Of a stretch of DNA of 64,000 nt, positions 28,600-37,381 are shown piece by piece; the first letter of the stretch is position 1; every line of letters begins with the position of its first letter. The position numbers and the translations under genes were made by a program. The stretch lies in assembly GCF_030410515.1 (NCBI RefSeq), contig NZ_JAUHHD010000002.1, positions 537,419-601,418 on the forward strand. The letters are read 5' to 3'. This stretch comes from Arthrobacter sp. YD4 (GTDB lineage: Bacteria; Actinomycetota; Actinomycetes; Actinomycetales; Micrococcaceae). The notes under the pieces are model-generated. The model had not been told where the DNA came from. It worked only from the letters and a program-made list of their open reading frames with translations, and did no database searches.

Positions 28600-29062
28600 A
28601 GAAGTCCGCGTTGGAGAAGGCGACACCCAGGACGATGACCACCAGCAGCGTGATGGCGATCGCGATGTAGCCCAAGACCAGTCCGGCGATGGCCAGGCCC
28701 CGGCCGCCCGGTTCGCGGAGCAGGGCCAAGTGCCCCAGCAGCACCGCGGCGAGCTGCGGGAGCAGGAAGAAGCCCAGGCCCAGGAAGGCCGCGATGCCGC
28801 AGCAGAGGCTGGCGATGCTGAGGCCCTTTGGGGCGGCGGGCACCGGGTAGTAGAGCGGCTGGCCGTAGGCGTCGACGGCGGGAGGCTGCTGCCGGGCGCC
28901 TCCCCGGTAGTCCGGGGGTCCGTAGGCGCCGGGGCCGCCCATACCCGAGCCGGCCGGGCCGTAATCGCCGGCGGGGATCCCCTGGTGGGGCGCGGACGGT
29001 GGCATCGGCGGCACCTGACCGCGGTAGCCGCCGTCGTACCCGGGCCCGGTCTGCTCGGTCAT
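28589..29062 (-). CDS. DUF4190 membrane protein
   Basis: The 157-residue protein has a long Pro/Gly/Tyr-rich cytoplasmic N-terminus (about 1-80, with repeated PP and GG dipeptides) and two transmembrane helices: '[20 protein letters not shown]' and '[20 protein letters not shown]', with 'LLGHLAL' between, the DUF4190 layout. This family is common in actinobacteria and has no proven function. ATG 29062 gives MTEQTGPG. Its 3' end overlaps the convergent pseudogene by 11 bases. Confidence 0.85.
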   Translation of the reverse strand: MTEQTGPGYDGGYRGQVPPMPPSAPHQGIPAGDYGPAGSGMGGPGAYGPPDYRGGARQQPPAVDAYGQPLYYPVPAAPKGLSIASLCCGIAAFLGLGFFLLPQLAAVLLGHLALLREPGGRGLAIAGLVLGYIAIAITLLVVIVLGVAFSNADFFTR

Positions 29063-29236
29063 GGCACTCCCCTTGTTGACGTGTGTTCGTCCAGCGTACC
29101 GCCGCCATGCCGGCCCGGGCGGCAGCCGTTCCCGCCGTCGGTCCGCCGCCCGTCCCGCCGTCGTTTACACCGTCACCCTCGGCCGCATTGCGACCAAACC
29201 GTGCCACCGGGCCCGTGGTTCTGGCATGCTGGAGCC

Positions 29237-30910
29237 ATGGCTAGCCGCGCGGGCACAGTTGCCCAACCCCAGGACCTTGTTGACCTCACAGCGCTCCTCG
29301 ACGCGTACTACGACGTCGCGCCGAACCTCGAAGACCCCGGCCAGCGGGTGGTGTTCGGCACCTCCGGCCACCGGGGCTCCAGCCTCAAGGCCTCCTTCAA
29401 CGAGCCGCACATCCTCGCCATCACGCAGGCAATCGTGGAATACCGAGCCGGGCAGGGCATCACCGGCCCGCTGTACCTGGCCAAGGACACCCACGCCCTG
29501 AGCGAGCCGGCGCAGAACTCCGCATTGGAAGTCCTCGCCGCCAACGGCGTGCACGTGCTGATCGATGCCCGCCACGGCTACACGCCCACGCCGGCGCTCA
29601 GCCACGCGATCCTGACGCACAATAACAAGGCCGCGGCCGGCGCTCCGCAGGCAGACGGCATCGTGGTGACCCCCAGCCACAACCCGCCCGGCGACGGCGG
29701 CTTCAAGTACAACCCCCCGCACGGCGGCCCGGCGGACACCGACGCGACCGGCTGGATCGCCAACCGCGCCAACGAGCTGCTCGAGAACGGCCTCCGCGGC
29801 GTCAAGCGGGTACCGATCGCCGAGGCGATGGCCGCCGGCACCACCGGCAAGTTCGACTTCCTCTCCAGCTACGTCGACGACCTGCCCTCCGTCCTGGACC
29901 TGAACGCCATCCGCGACGCCGGCGTCCGGATCGGCGCGGACCCGATGGGCGGCGCCTCCGTGGATTACTGGGGCGAGATCGGTGAACGCCACCACCTGAA
30001 CCTGACCGTCGTGAACCCCACGGTGGACCCGCAGTGGGCCTTCATGACCCTCGACTGGGACGAGAAGATCCGAATGGACTGCTCCTCACCCGCCGCCATG
30101 GCGTCCCTGATCCAGCGGATGGGAGCGGGCGCGGACGGCGCCGCCCCGTTCGACATCGCTACGGGCAACGACGCCGACGCCGACCGCCACGGCATCGTGA
30201 CGCCCGTCGTCAACGGCCGGGGCGGGCTGATGAACCCCAACCACTACCTCGCCGTCGCCATCGACTACCTGTACCGGCACCGCACCGGCTGGAACCCGCA
30301 GTCCGTGATCGGCAAGACCCTCGTGTCCTCCTCGATCATCGACCGGGTCGCCGAAAGCCTCGGACGGAAGCTCGTGGAGGTACCCGTGGGCTTCAAGTGG
30401 TTCGTCCCCGGACTGCTCTCCGGCGAGGGTGCCTTCGGCGGCGAGGAATCCGCCGGTGCTTCCTTCAACAAAATGGACGGCAGCGTCTGGACCACCGACA
30501 AGGACGGCATCCTGCTGGCCCTGCTGGCCTCCGAGATCACCGCCGTCACGGGCAGCTCCCCGTCCGAGCTGTACAAGGGCCTGACCGACCAGTTCGGGGA
30601 CCCCGTCTACGCGCGGATCGACGCGGCTGCGACCCGCGAGCAGAAGGCCGCCCTGGGCAAGCTCTCCTCCTCGGACGTCAGCGCGACGGAACTGGCCGGC
30701 GAGACGATCACCGCAAAGCTGACCGAGGCCCCGGGCAACGGTGCGGCCATCGGCGGCCTCAAGGTGGTCACGGAGAACGCCTGGTTCGCGGCGCGCCCGT
30801 CGGGTACCGAAGACGTCTACAAGATCTACGCCGAGTCCTTCAAGGGCGAGGAACACCTCAAGCAGGTCCAGGCCGAGGCGAAGGCGCTGGTGGACTCGGT
30901 CATCTCCTGA
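29237..30910 (+). CDS. pgm: Phosphoglucomutase (alpha-D-glucose phosphate-specific)
   Basis: Pgm interconverts glucose-1- and glucose-6-phosphate, linking glycolysis with glycogen and cell-wall sugar nucleotides. The 557-residue protein ([20 protein letters not shown]) has '[19 protein letters not shown]', the phosphoserine loop '[20 protein letters not shown]', the metal loop '[14 protein letters not shown]', the sugar loop '[20 protein letters not shown]' and the phosphate-binding '[16 protein letters not shown]'. ATG 29237 is chosen because the long open frame upstream lacks conserved sequence. It is monocistronic, followed by a cluster of strong hairpins. Confidence 0.97.
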   Translation: MASRAGTVAQPQDLVDLTALLDAYYDVAPNLEDPGQRVVFGTSGHRGSSLKASFNEPHILAITQAIVEYRAGQGITGPLYLAKDTHALSEPAQNSALEVLAANGVHVLIDARHGYTPTPALSHAILTHNNKAAAGAPQADGIVVTPSHNPPGDGGFKYNPPHGGPADTDATGWIANRANELLENGLRGVKRVPIAEAMAAGTTGKFDFLSSYVDDLPSVLDLNAIRDAGVRIGADPMGGASVDYWGEIGERHHLNLTVVNPTVDPQWAFMTLDWDEKIRMDCSSPAAMASLIQRMGAGADGAAPFDIATGNDADADRHGIVTPVVNGRGGLMNPNHYLAVAIDYLYRHRTGWNPQSVIGKTLVSSSIIDRVAESLGRKLVEVPVGFKWFVPGLLSGEGAFGGEESAGASFNKMDGSVWTTDKDGILLALLASEITAVTGSSPSELYKGLTDQFGDPVYARIDAAATREQKAALGKLSSSDVSATELAGETITAKLTEAPGNGAAIGGLKVVTENAWFAARPSGTEDVYKIYAESFKGEEHLKQVQAEAKALVDSVIS

Positions 30911-30918
30911 CCCGTTCC

Positions 30919-30992
30919 CCGGGGCGCTGCGGCGCCCCGGTCCTGGCGTGCGCGTCCGCTTCGGCGGACGCTTGGGCGCTGCGGCGCCCCGG
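30919..30992. terminator. Three-hairpin bidirectional terminator with a repeated module
   Basis: Between the convergent pgm and diguanylate cyclase genes lie three hairpins. CCGGGGCGC-TGCG-GCGCCCCGG at 30919-30940 has 9 perfect pairs. GCGTCCGC-TTCG-GCGGACGC at 30952-30971 has 8 pairs closed by a C(UUCG)G tetraloop, which is very stable. GGGCGC-TGCG-GCGCCC at 30974-30989 has 6. The first and third share the 20-base direct repeat GGGCGCTGCGGCGCCCCGGT (30922 and 30974, 52 bases apart). The position suits termination from both sides. Confidence 0.7.
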
Positions 30993-31010
30993 TTTCCTGA
31001 CCCGGCCGAA

Positions 31011-32186
31011 TCAGACGGTGCCGGCGGTCTCTTCCTCGCGGAGGCTGGCCGCCAGCACCGACTGGTCGCGGCCCTGGGTCTTGGCCCGGTAGAGGGCAGC
31101 GTCGGCGCACTCCACCAGGGCCTTCAGGTCCGCCCGGCCGGTTCCGGTGGCAGTGATCCCGTAGCTCACTGTGGGAAGCTTGGCCTCCACCCGAGGCTGC
31201 TTCTCCTGCAGCCGCCTGCTGATGGTGGCGGTCATGTCCTCGGCGCGCTCGGGGCTCACACCGGGCAGGAGCAGGATGAATTCCTCGCCGCCGTAGCGGC
31301 CCACCAGGTCGGTGGAGCGGACAGATTCGGTACACGCCTCCGCGAAAGCCTGCAGCGCCACGTCGCCGGCGGCGTGGCCGTACCGGTCATTGACGGTCTT
31401 AAAGTGGTCAAGGTCGGCCAGCACCAGGGCGGCAGGCGTCCGGGCGTTGCTGAGCCGGCGAAGTTCCTCGGCCGCGAGGTCCATGAACGCGGTCCGGTTC
31501 AGCAACCCGGTCAGGCCGTCCATCGTCGCCCGGGACCGGAGGTCACGGGTCAGCTGCTCGTTGCTCAGTTCCACCATGGTGAAGGAGGCCACCACCAGGA
31601 CCATCGTGGTCAGGATGGTGGTCACCACCGAACCGAAATACGTGACGAAGACCGGGCTGTTCGGCCCCTGCAGCAGGAACACCACCAGGCGGCCGACGTA
31701 GAAAATGGTCAGCAGGGCGGAGCCATAGGCGAGCGGCCTGTGGACGCGGGAGTAGTCGACCTCGAGGAGGAAGAGCTCGCGCGAGGAAAGCCCCAGCATG
31801 AGGGCCATGAAGGCCAGCATCACTGGTCCGCCGGACCAGTTGTTGGTGGCCGGGCTGTCGAAGATGGATACCAAACCGGTGAGAACCGGACCAGCGATCA
31901 GATACCAGATTTTGGGACTGGTGTAGCGCAACGAGCGGGCGCCCGCCCACATAGCCCCCGCGCCGCCGACCAGCAGGGTGTTCCCGAGCGGGTTGGCCCA
32001 CTCCTGGTGCACGGTTCCGTCCAGCAGGTAGGAGGCGGAGCCGGTGAGGAACAGCAGCAACGCGGAACACCACCAGGCGCTGTAGGCCGAGCGGGTTTTG
32101 CGGTACGTAATGAAGAAGAAGAGAAACAGCAAGGTCAGCGTGACGACGGCCAGTGAAACTCGCAGGGTCGACGTATCAAGCACCAT
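31011..32186 (-). CDS. Membrane diguanylate cyclase (GGDEF)
   Basis: The 391-residue protein makes the second messenger c-di-GMP. It has six to seven N-terminal helices filling residues about 5-205, with no sensory domain recognisable beyond the membrane block. The GGDEF domain includes 'DGLTGLLNRTAFMDLAAEEL', 'LADLDHFKTVNDRYGHAAGD' and the active-site 'RYGGEEFILLLPG' (GGEEF, catalytically competent). No RxxD inhibitory site is obvious upstream of it, and there is no EAL or HD-GYP. It has 102 bases to the next gene on the same strand and is convergent to pgm. Confidence 0.92.
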   Translation of the reverse strand: MVLDTSTLRVSLAVVTLTLLFLFFFITYRKTRSAYSAWWCSALLLFLTGSASYLLDGTVHQEWANPLGNTLLVGGAGAMWAGARSLRYTSPKIWYLIAGPVLTGLVSIFDSPATNNWSGGPVMLAFMALMLGLSSRELFLLEVDYSRVHRPLAYGSALLTIFYVGRLVVFLLQGPNSPVFVTYFGSVVTTILTTMVLVVASFTMVELSNEQLTRDLRSRATMDGLTGLLNRTAFMDLAAEELRRLSNARTPAALVLADLDHFKTVNDRYGHAAGDVALQAFAEACTESVRSTDLVGRYGGEEFILLLPGVSPERAEDMTATISRRLQEKQPRVEAKLPTVSYGITATGTGRADLKALVECADAALYRAKTQGRDQSVLAASLREEETAGTV

Positions 32187-32288
32187 CCGCTATTTCTCCC
32201 GCCAGCACCCGTTGACCCCATTTCAGCGGTGTCAGACTCCCCATGTGCCCCCAGTATGGCACCCCTCGATAGAAATGAAGAGCTTAAT

Positions 32289-32873
32289 TCACAATGTGGC
32301 ATCCCACAGCGTCAGGACCTGGCGGGAACTGTGGGTTCCGCCCGGTGCCATGTCCACCAGCGCCACCCGGTCAAGCACCAGCCGGTCGCCGGTCTTCAGC
32401 ATTTTGGCGCCCTGATGGGAGACGTGGGGGCGGTAGCCGGACCGGGTATAGGCACCGGTGGCGACCCGCCCGTGCAGCGATTCGACGACGTCCAGCAGCC
32501 CTTCGTGCAGCCGCTGCAGGCGGTCGCTGGGTTCGATCAGGGTGACCGGTATGGAGCCGTTACGGCCGAAGCTGGCCGGTACCCCGGCCGTGAGGACCTC
32601 ACCGAGCGCGGCGCGCACCACCGGGTCCATCCGCCGGGCGACCTCGTCCGCCAACGGGTCGGTCTCCTGCGGGCCAGTCTCCGGACTCCCGGACGCCGAG
32701 GGCGCCGCGCCCGACGCCGAGGCCCGGTACCCGACGTCGTCGTCCTTTGCCTCCGCAGGCGGGTCCGCTACGTCGAAGCGCACCAGGGTGATGTGCAGGG
32801 GCCACGCGTCGCGGGCGAAGACCTGCCCCGCACTGACGGGTTCTACGAAGGCGACGGCGACCAGGTTCCGCAT
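32289..32873 (-). CDS. 2H phosphoesterase (2'-5' RNA ligase family)
   Basis: The 194-residue protein has the two H-x-T/S-type motifs of the 2H superfamily: 'WPLHITLVRFD' near residue 28 and 'YRPHVSHQGAK' near 155. Between them lies an acidic/serine-rich insert ('ASGAAPSASGSPETG', about 50-70) not usual in the family. Members are cyclic phosphodiesterases or RNA 2'-5' ligases acting on nucleotide 2',3' or 2',5' links; substrate unknown here. It lies downstream of the nitroreductase, separated by 20 bases, so probably co-transcribed. Confidence 0.8.
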   Translation of the reverse strand: MRNLVAVAFVEPVSAGQVFARDAWPLHITLVRFDVADPPAEAKDDDVGYRASASGAAPSASGSPETGPQETDPLADEVARRMDPVVRAALGEVLTAGVPASFGRNGSIPVTLIEPSDRLQRLHEGLLDVVESLHGRVATGAYTRSGYRPHVSHQGAKMLKTGDRLVLDRVALVDMAPGGTHSSRQVLTLWDATL

Positions 32874-32893
32874 GGGCCCAGTCTGCCACCGAG

Positions 32894-33499
32894 CTAGACG
32901 GTGCGGACGACGTCCTCGTAGGCGAACTTCGGCTTCGGGGCGCCCCAGGCGTTCTCGGCGGGACGGCCGATGTTGACCACCATGAAGCTCTTCTGGCTAC
33001 CGTCGGGGAAGAACGAGGCGTCAATCGCGGCGAAGTCGGCGCCGGTCATCGGGCCGGCGGAGAAGCCGAGGGAGCGGACGGCGAGGATGAAATAACCGGC
33101 CTGCAGGTGGGCGTTGTTGTTGCCCGTGGCGGCGGCGAGGTCCGGGGAGGCGTCGTACATGGCCTTCGGGGCGTTGTAGCCGGGAAGGAAGGCGTCCCAC
33201 TGTTCGTGCCAGGCGGTGTCCGTGCTGAGGATGGCGACCAGCGGTGCGGAGGCGGTCTTGGCGCGGTTACCGGCGGACAGGGCGTCCACCAGCGTGGCGC
33301 GGGCCTCGTCCGAGCGGACGTAGGTGATACGCAGCGGCTGGGAGTTGAAGGCGGTGGGGCCGAACTTGGTCAGCTCATAGATGGCACGGGCCTGCTCGTC
33401 GGTGACCTCGCCGGTGAAGGCGTTCGCGGTGCGTGCCTGGGCGAAGATGGCGTCTACCGCCTCGGCGTCGATTACTGCTTCTTCGTGGGCGATGGTCAT
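32894..33499 (-). CDS. RutE/HadB-like nitroreductase family protein (malonic semialdehyde reductase type)
   Basis: The 201-residue flavoprotein (MTIAHEEAVIDAEAVD) has the nitroreductase fold with 'FGPTAFNSQPLRITYVRSDE' near residues 47-66 and 'LQAGYFILAVRSLGFSAGP' and 'FFPDGSQKSFMVVNIGRP'. Relatives reduce malonic semialdehyde in the Rut pyrimidine-degradation pathway, using NAD(P)H and FMN. No other rut genes are close by, though a uracil permease lies about 4.6 kb away, so the exact substrate is uncertain. An AGGAAA site precedes ATG 33499 by 10 bases. Upstream lie phased repeats (33542-33580). Confidence 0.85.
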   Translation of the reverse strand: MTIAHEEAVIDAEAVDAIFAQARTANAFTGEVTDEQARAIYELTKFGPTAFNSQPLRITYVRSDEARATLVDALSAGNRAKTASAPLVAILSTDTAWHEQWDAFLPGYNAPKAMYDASPDLAAATGNNNAHLQAGYFILAVRSLGFSAGPMTGADFAAIDASFFPDGSQKSFMVVNIGRPAENAWGAPKPKFAYEDVVRTV

Positions 33500-33541
33500 A
33501 TGCGTCTCTTTTCCTGGTCTGCGTGGCTGCTTCCCGGCCCG

Positions 33542-33580
33542 GTCCGTGCGTTGTCCGTGGATTTCCGCGCGTTGTCCGTG
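33542..33580. repeat. Helically phased short repeats upstream of the nitroreductase
   Basis: GTCCGTG occurs at 33542, 33553 and 33574, and a degenerate TTCCGCG at 33563 fills the gap, so four units follow each other at about 10.5-base steps; GCGTTGTCCGTG is repeated whole at 33548 and 33569. The block lies 43-81 bases before the start codon, where an activator or repressor array could bind one face of the helix. Confidence 0.6.
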
Positions 33581-33619
33581 CATTGGGAGCGCTGCTGTCT
33601 TAGGAATTAACCGGGGCGT

Positions 33620-34399
33620 TCACCGGCCGCTTCCCGCCTCAGGCGTGAGATCAGCCACATCCGACGCCTGTGCGCGGGCGAACATCCGGGCGCTGTCCCG
33701 GCGGTAGCCGGCGGCGTGCTCGTGCAAATCCGTGCGTCCGCTCTCGACGGCGCGCTGGTCGGAGTACTCCGCGAGTTCCAGCAGCCGCCGGCCGAGGGTT
33801 TCAAAGATGTCGGCGTGGGCGAAGGGCTGACCGTAGGCCTCGATGAGATCGTCCAGCCGGCTGGGCTTTTCCTCCTCCGCGGGTTCCCCGGAACCGGTCC
33901 CCTCGATCAAGGGCACCAGCTGATAGGCCAGGTAGGCGACGTCCCAGATGCGGGGACCGGGAGAGGCGGCGTCGAAGTCGAAAGCCCCGGTGAGTTTCCG
34001 GTCCCGGAAGACCATGTTGTAGGGGGCGAAGTCGTTGGCGCAGACCACCTCTGCCGGTTCGTGGCTGGCCAGAAGCCAGGGCCGGCTTGTGTCCGCGAGG
34101 TGGGCTCCGGCGTCGTGGATTTTCCGCAGCATGGTGGCGGCGTCGCGGAGGATGTCCGGGTGCCAGATCCAGGCGGGGAGTGGGTAGCGGACGACGTCGC
34201 CCGGCACGAAGGTGAGTATCTCGCGGCCCTGCTCGTCGAGGCCGAGCGCTTCCGGGACGTTGGTGACGCCGCCGGCGTGGAGGGCGTGGAGGAAGTCATG
34301 TACCGCGGGTGTCCATGGACCGGTGTTGCGGCGGACGGTGTCCCCCACGCGCACCACGACGCTCGAGTTGCCGCCGTCCAGGACCTCTTCGTTCTCCAC
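33620..34399 (-). CDS. APH-family phosphotransferase (aminoglycoside phosphotransferase-like)
   Basis: This 259-residue kinase-fold protein has an N-lobe 'SSVVVRVGDTVRRNTGPWTP', a hinge 'ILTFVPGDVV', and a catalytic loop 'VCANDFAPYNMVFRDRKLTG' with 'AFDFDAASPGPRIWDVAYLA', giving the Brenner-type N-D...N and DFD metal motif (the usual HxD is NxD here). Such proteins phosphorylate small molecules or sugars, only sometimes antibiotics; resistance is not implied. It is the intact homologue of the pseudogene at 27728-28599. It ends 120 bases before the nitroreductase start. Confidence 0.85.
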   Translation of the reverse strand: MENEEVLDGGNSSVVVRVGDTVRRNTGPWTPAVHDFLHALHAGGVTNVPEALGLDEQGREILTFVPGDVVRYPLPAWIWHPDILRDAATMLRKIHDAGAHLADTSRPWLLASHEPAEVVCANDFAPYNMVFRDRKLTGAFDFDAASPGPRIWDVAYLAYQLVPLIEGTGSGEPAEEEKPSRLDDLIEAYGQPFAHADIFETLGRRLLELAEYSDQRAVESGRTDLHEHAAGYRRDSARMFARAQASDVADLTPEAGSGR

Positions 34400-34521
34400 C
34401 GGACCAATCTATGCGGTTCCGGGGCTTTGGTGCTGGTCTCTGGTTGGCGGGCGGGATTGGCTGCCGTTGTTGGCGGGCGTTGTTGTGGGCGGCCTTGGCT
34501 GCCCCGGTTCGCGGGACGGGC

Positions 34522-34665
34522 TTAGTCGTCAGAGGTCGGCGGGAGTATTGGGTCATGGACGCACTGACTGCGGATTCATTTCTGCCGGCTCAACGGCCGG
34601 TCGGTGACGGGCGCATGCGGCCCGCCTGGGCGAGGTTAATTGTCAGTGGTCGGCGGCAGGCTTAA
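34522..34665 (+). pseudogene. Degenerate tandem copy of the 5' end of the DUF222/HNH gene
   Basis: TTAGTCGTCAGAGGTCGGCG at 34522 parallels TTAATTGTCAGTGGTCGGCG at 34636; both end 33 bases later in ATG (34555 and 34669), an offset of exactly 114 bases. After the starts, MDALTADSFLPAQRPVGDGR parallels MNATAALSFLPVPGPVAGGR. The copy stops at 34665 after 36 codons. It is a diverged duplication of the leader and N-terminus, not a separate gene with a known function. Confidence 0.75.
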
Positions 34666-34668
34666 CCC

Positions 34669-36291
34669 ATGAACGCAACAGCTGCGCTTTCGTTTCTGCC
34701 GGTCCCCGGGCCGGTCGCTGGCGGGCGCGGCGGTATTGCGTTGGGGGATATCGCCGCTTCGCTGCGGGAGGTTTGCGCGGCGGCGGTCGACGACGCCGGG
34801 GTCCTGGGTTTCGCTGAGGCGGCGGCTTTCGCCGGGGATGTGGAGGAAATCGCCCGAGCCGTGGAGTTCCTGCAGGTGGTTGCTGCGGGCGCCGTCGACC
34901 GAACGCGCACCCAAGCGGCGATATCGGCAGCATCCAAGCGCGGCGGCGCGGGGCTGACCGCTGAGGACGAGGCCGGCGGACCAGGTGCCGCCCTGAAATC
35001 AACGGTCGCTGGGCCGGTGGGTGACGGGTATCGGCGGACCACGGACTTCCTGCGGGACCGCCTACGGATCAGCGCCGCCGAGGCGCACCGCCGCCTCTGC
35101 CTTGCCGGGGAACTTCTGCCCCGGGTTGGGCTGACCGGCCAGCCGATCCCGGCCGTTCACGAGGAACTGGCCGCAGCATTCGCGGACGGGGAGGTCCCGT
35201 CCCGGTCCGCGACCATCATCACCCAAGCCCTGGACCGGGTCCGGCTCCTGTCCGACCCTGCCACCGTGGCCCGGATGGAAGAAGCCCTGACCACGGTCGC
35301 GGCGGTTCACGACCCGGACTTCCTCACCCGGGTCGCCCGCCGCTGGATCGACGGCCTCGACCAGGACGGCACCGAACCCACCGAAGAACTCCTCCGCCAA
35401 CTCCAGGGCGCGTTCATCCGCCGACCCCGGCACGGACTCCAGCACCTGGAAATCTTCGCCACCACCGACCAGTTCGAACACCTCCTCACCGTCATGAACA
35501 CCGCCACCAACCCACGAACAGCCGCGACCGTTCCCGGCGCAGTGGATGCCAGCGGGACCACCCCGGCCGCTGCCGACAAAGCCCCTGCCCAAGGCTGCGC
35601 AGTTTCGGCGGAGAAGGCCTTCGCTGCGGAATCGGGAGTCTCCGAGGAACGGCTGGACCTCCGGACCCGTCCGCAACGGCTGCTCGACGGCCTGATCGGC
35701 GCCTGCAAGGCCGCCCTCGCCACCGGCGGGCTACCCGCCACGGGCGGACTCCGCCCGCAGGTCATGGTCACCATCGACTACCGCGACCTCCTCACCCGCC
35801 TCACCACCGACTCCGGCATCGGGGATCAAACAGCCGGTGAAGGGGTGACGGCTTCCGGGACCCTGGGTCTGGCCGCGACCGGGACGCTGGCCTTCACCGG
35901 ACCCGTCACCGCCGCCACCATCCGCAAAATCGCCTGCGACGCGGACATCATCCCCGTCCTCCTCGGCACCGACGGCCGGATCCTGGACATCGGGAGGACC
36001 AGCAGAATCTTCCCGCCCCACATCCGCAAAGCCATCACCGCCCGCGACAAAGGCTGCACCTTCCCCGGCTGCACCATCCCCGCCCCTTGGTGCGAAGCCC
36101 ACCACATCGACTACTGGTCCCGCGGCGGCCCAACCAGCACAGACAACGGTGTCCTGCTCTGCTCACACCACCACCACCTGATCCACAAAGAACAATGGAC
36201 CATCCAAACCCGCAACGGCACCCCCTGGTACACCCCGCCACCCCACCTCGACCCCCACCAAAAACCCCGACAAAACCACTACTTCACATAG
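34669..36291 (+). CDS. DUF222/HNH endonuclease-like protein (13E12 type)
   Basis: The 540-residue protein has an N-terminal DUF222 region (about 40-430, with 'SRSATIITQALDRVR' and 'DRDLLTRL'-like helices) and a C-terminal HNH motif: 'KGCTFPGCTIPAPWCEAHHI' with two cysteine pairs, then 'GPTSTDNGVLLCSHHHHLIH'. Members are abundant, often multicopy, in actinobacteria and mycobacteria (13E12 repeat proteins); their substrates are unproven. A Pro/His/Thr-rich tail follows. Codon use is as GC-rich as neighbours but Pro/Thr codons are richer at the 3' end, which may reflect a mobile or rapidly evolving family. Immediately upstream is a tandem partial copy (34522-34665). Confidence 0.88.
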   Translation: MNATAALSFLPVPGPVAGGRGGIALGDIAASLREVCAAAVDDAGVLGFAEAAAFAGDVEEIARAVEFLQVVAAGAVDRTRTQAAISAASKRGGAGLTAEDEAGGPGAALKSTVAGPVGDGYRRTTDFLRDRLRISAAEAHRRLCLAGELLPRVGLTGQPIPAVHEELAAAFADGEVPSRSATIITQALDRVRLLSDPATVARMEEALTTVAAVHDPDFLTRVARRWIDGLDQDGTEPTEELLRQLQGAFIRRPRHGLQHLEIFATTDQFEHLLTVMNTATNPRTAATVPGAVDASGTTPAAADKAPAQGCAVSAEKAFAAESGVSEERLDLRTRPQRLLDGLIGACKAALATGGLPATGGLRPQVMVTIDYRDLLTRLTTDSGIGDQTAGEGVTASGTLGLAATGTLAFTGPVTAATIRKIACDADIIPVLLGTDGRILDIGRTSRIFPPHIRKAITARDKGCTFPGCTIPAPWCEAHHIDYWSRGGPTSTDNGVLLCSHHHHLIHKEQWTIQTRNGTPWYTPPPHLDPHQKPRQNHYFT

Positions 36292-36514
36292 TGAAGGCAG
36301 AGCGGAAGGGCGCGGACGGTATGGAGCGTCACTCCGATCTACAAGGCTGACTCGAGAAGGGCGCGCCGCAGAAGCAACTGCCTGTGTGGGCAGAGGCTGC
36401 GGTAACGGCGACGGCCACTTGCGGCGCACGGACTCCGCTGGAGCCCGGCGGTCAGTCCGAGGGCAAGGAGCCACCAACTTGGATGTCCTCAGGCCGAGGC
36501 AGCCACGTCGGTCA

Positions 36515-37321
36515 TCAGTTCCCGTCGGCTCCGGACGAACGCCGCCAGAGATACGGCGTCGTGGTCGACACCCGGACCAGTCCGGAGCGTTCCAGGATGG
36601 GACGCGAAAACTCGGTCGAGTCGCTGTGGATGAGCGTCTTGCCCAGGTCCAGCGCCGCACGCGCCCGGGCGGCCGTGACAGCGCGGTAGATGCCCCGGCC
36701 GCGCCATTCCGGCCGGGTTGCACCACCCCAGATGGCGGCGAAATCGGTTCCGGGGACGGGTTCCAGGCGCCCGGCGCTGATGATCATGCCGTCGTGTTCG
36801 GCCACCCAGAGCTGCATTCCGTCCTCGCTGGCCGCGCGGCGCAACACCGCCTCCGCGTTGCCGTCAGAGGCCGGACTGCCGAAGACCTCGTCCTGCATGG
36901 CGCACATCGCCCGGATGCCAGCCTCGTCGGACACCTGCCGGACGGTCACACCCGGCGGAAGGTCGACGCCGGCCGCCAATCCGCTGGCCCCGCCGATCAT
37001 GATCGACTCGGTCTCGTCGGCCTCCAGGCCATTCTCCACAAGGGCGTCGTGCAGTCCGGGGGCGTGATCGTGGCCGCGGGTCTTCCACTCGAAGCGGTCG
37101 ATCCCGGGTTGGGCGCGGTAATACTCGACGGTCTCCGCCACCCACCCGGCGATCGTCGGCGCATCTGCCCCGCCCAGATCCTGATAGGTGACGAACCCCC
37201 TGCCGCCGGAAAAGGTGACGAGACGCAGCGGACCCAACCGTTCGACGGCCACGGCACTTGGGGTTTCGGCGTCGGTGCGAAGCTGCTGGTCATAGGCCGC
37301 GAGGAGCTCAGTCGTCGTCAT
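36515..37321 (-). CDS. GNAT-family N-acetyltransferase
   Basis: The 268-residue protein (MTTTELLAAYDQQLRTDAET) has an N-terminal half lacking clear motifs and a C-terminal GNAT domain: 'LPPGVTVRQVSDEAGIRAMC', then the acetyl-CoA loop 'GATRPEWRGRGIYRAVTAAR' (R/QxxGxG/A type) and 'LIHSDSTEFSRPILERSG'. It would acetylate an amine substrate, unidentified. ATG 37321 is used; the open frame upstream is unconserved. It is divergent from the methyltransferase (60 bases) and convergent to the HNH gene, from which 224 bases of non-coding DNA separate it; I see no feature in that gap. Confidence 0.85.
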   Translation of the reverse strand: MTTTELLAAYDQQLRTDAETPSAVAVERLGPLRLVTFSGGRGFVTYQDLGGADAPTIAGWVAETVEYYRAQPGIDRFEWKTRGHDHAPGLHDALVENGLEADETESIMIGGASGLAAGVDLPPGVTVRQVSDEAGIRAMCAMQDEVFGSPASDGNAEAVLRRAASEDGMQLWVAEHDGMIISAGRLEPVPGTDFAAIWGGATRPEWRGRGIYRAVTAARARAALDLGKTLIHSDSTEFSRPILERSGLVRVSTTTPYLWRRSSGADGN

Positions 37322-37381
37322 CGGGCCCACGATACAGCGGCATCGCCGGGCGGCACTGTCATGCCGCGGTAGGCTCGGGCC

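Noticed and set aside
33620..34399. Antibiotic resistance gene (aminoglycoside phosphotransferase)
   Set aside because: The kinase fold is shared by many metabolic phosphotransferases; no match to a known resistance enzyme can be claimed from sequence alone.
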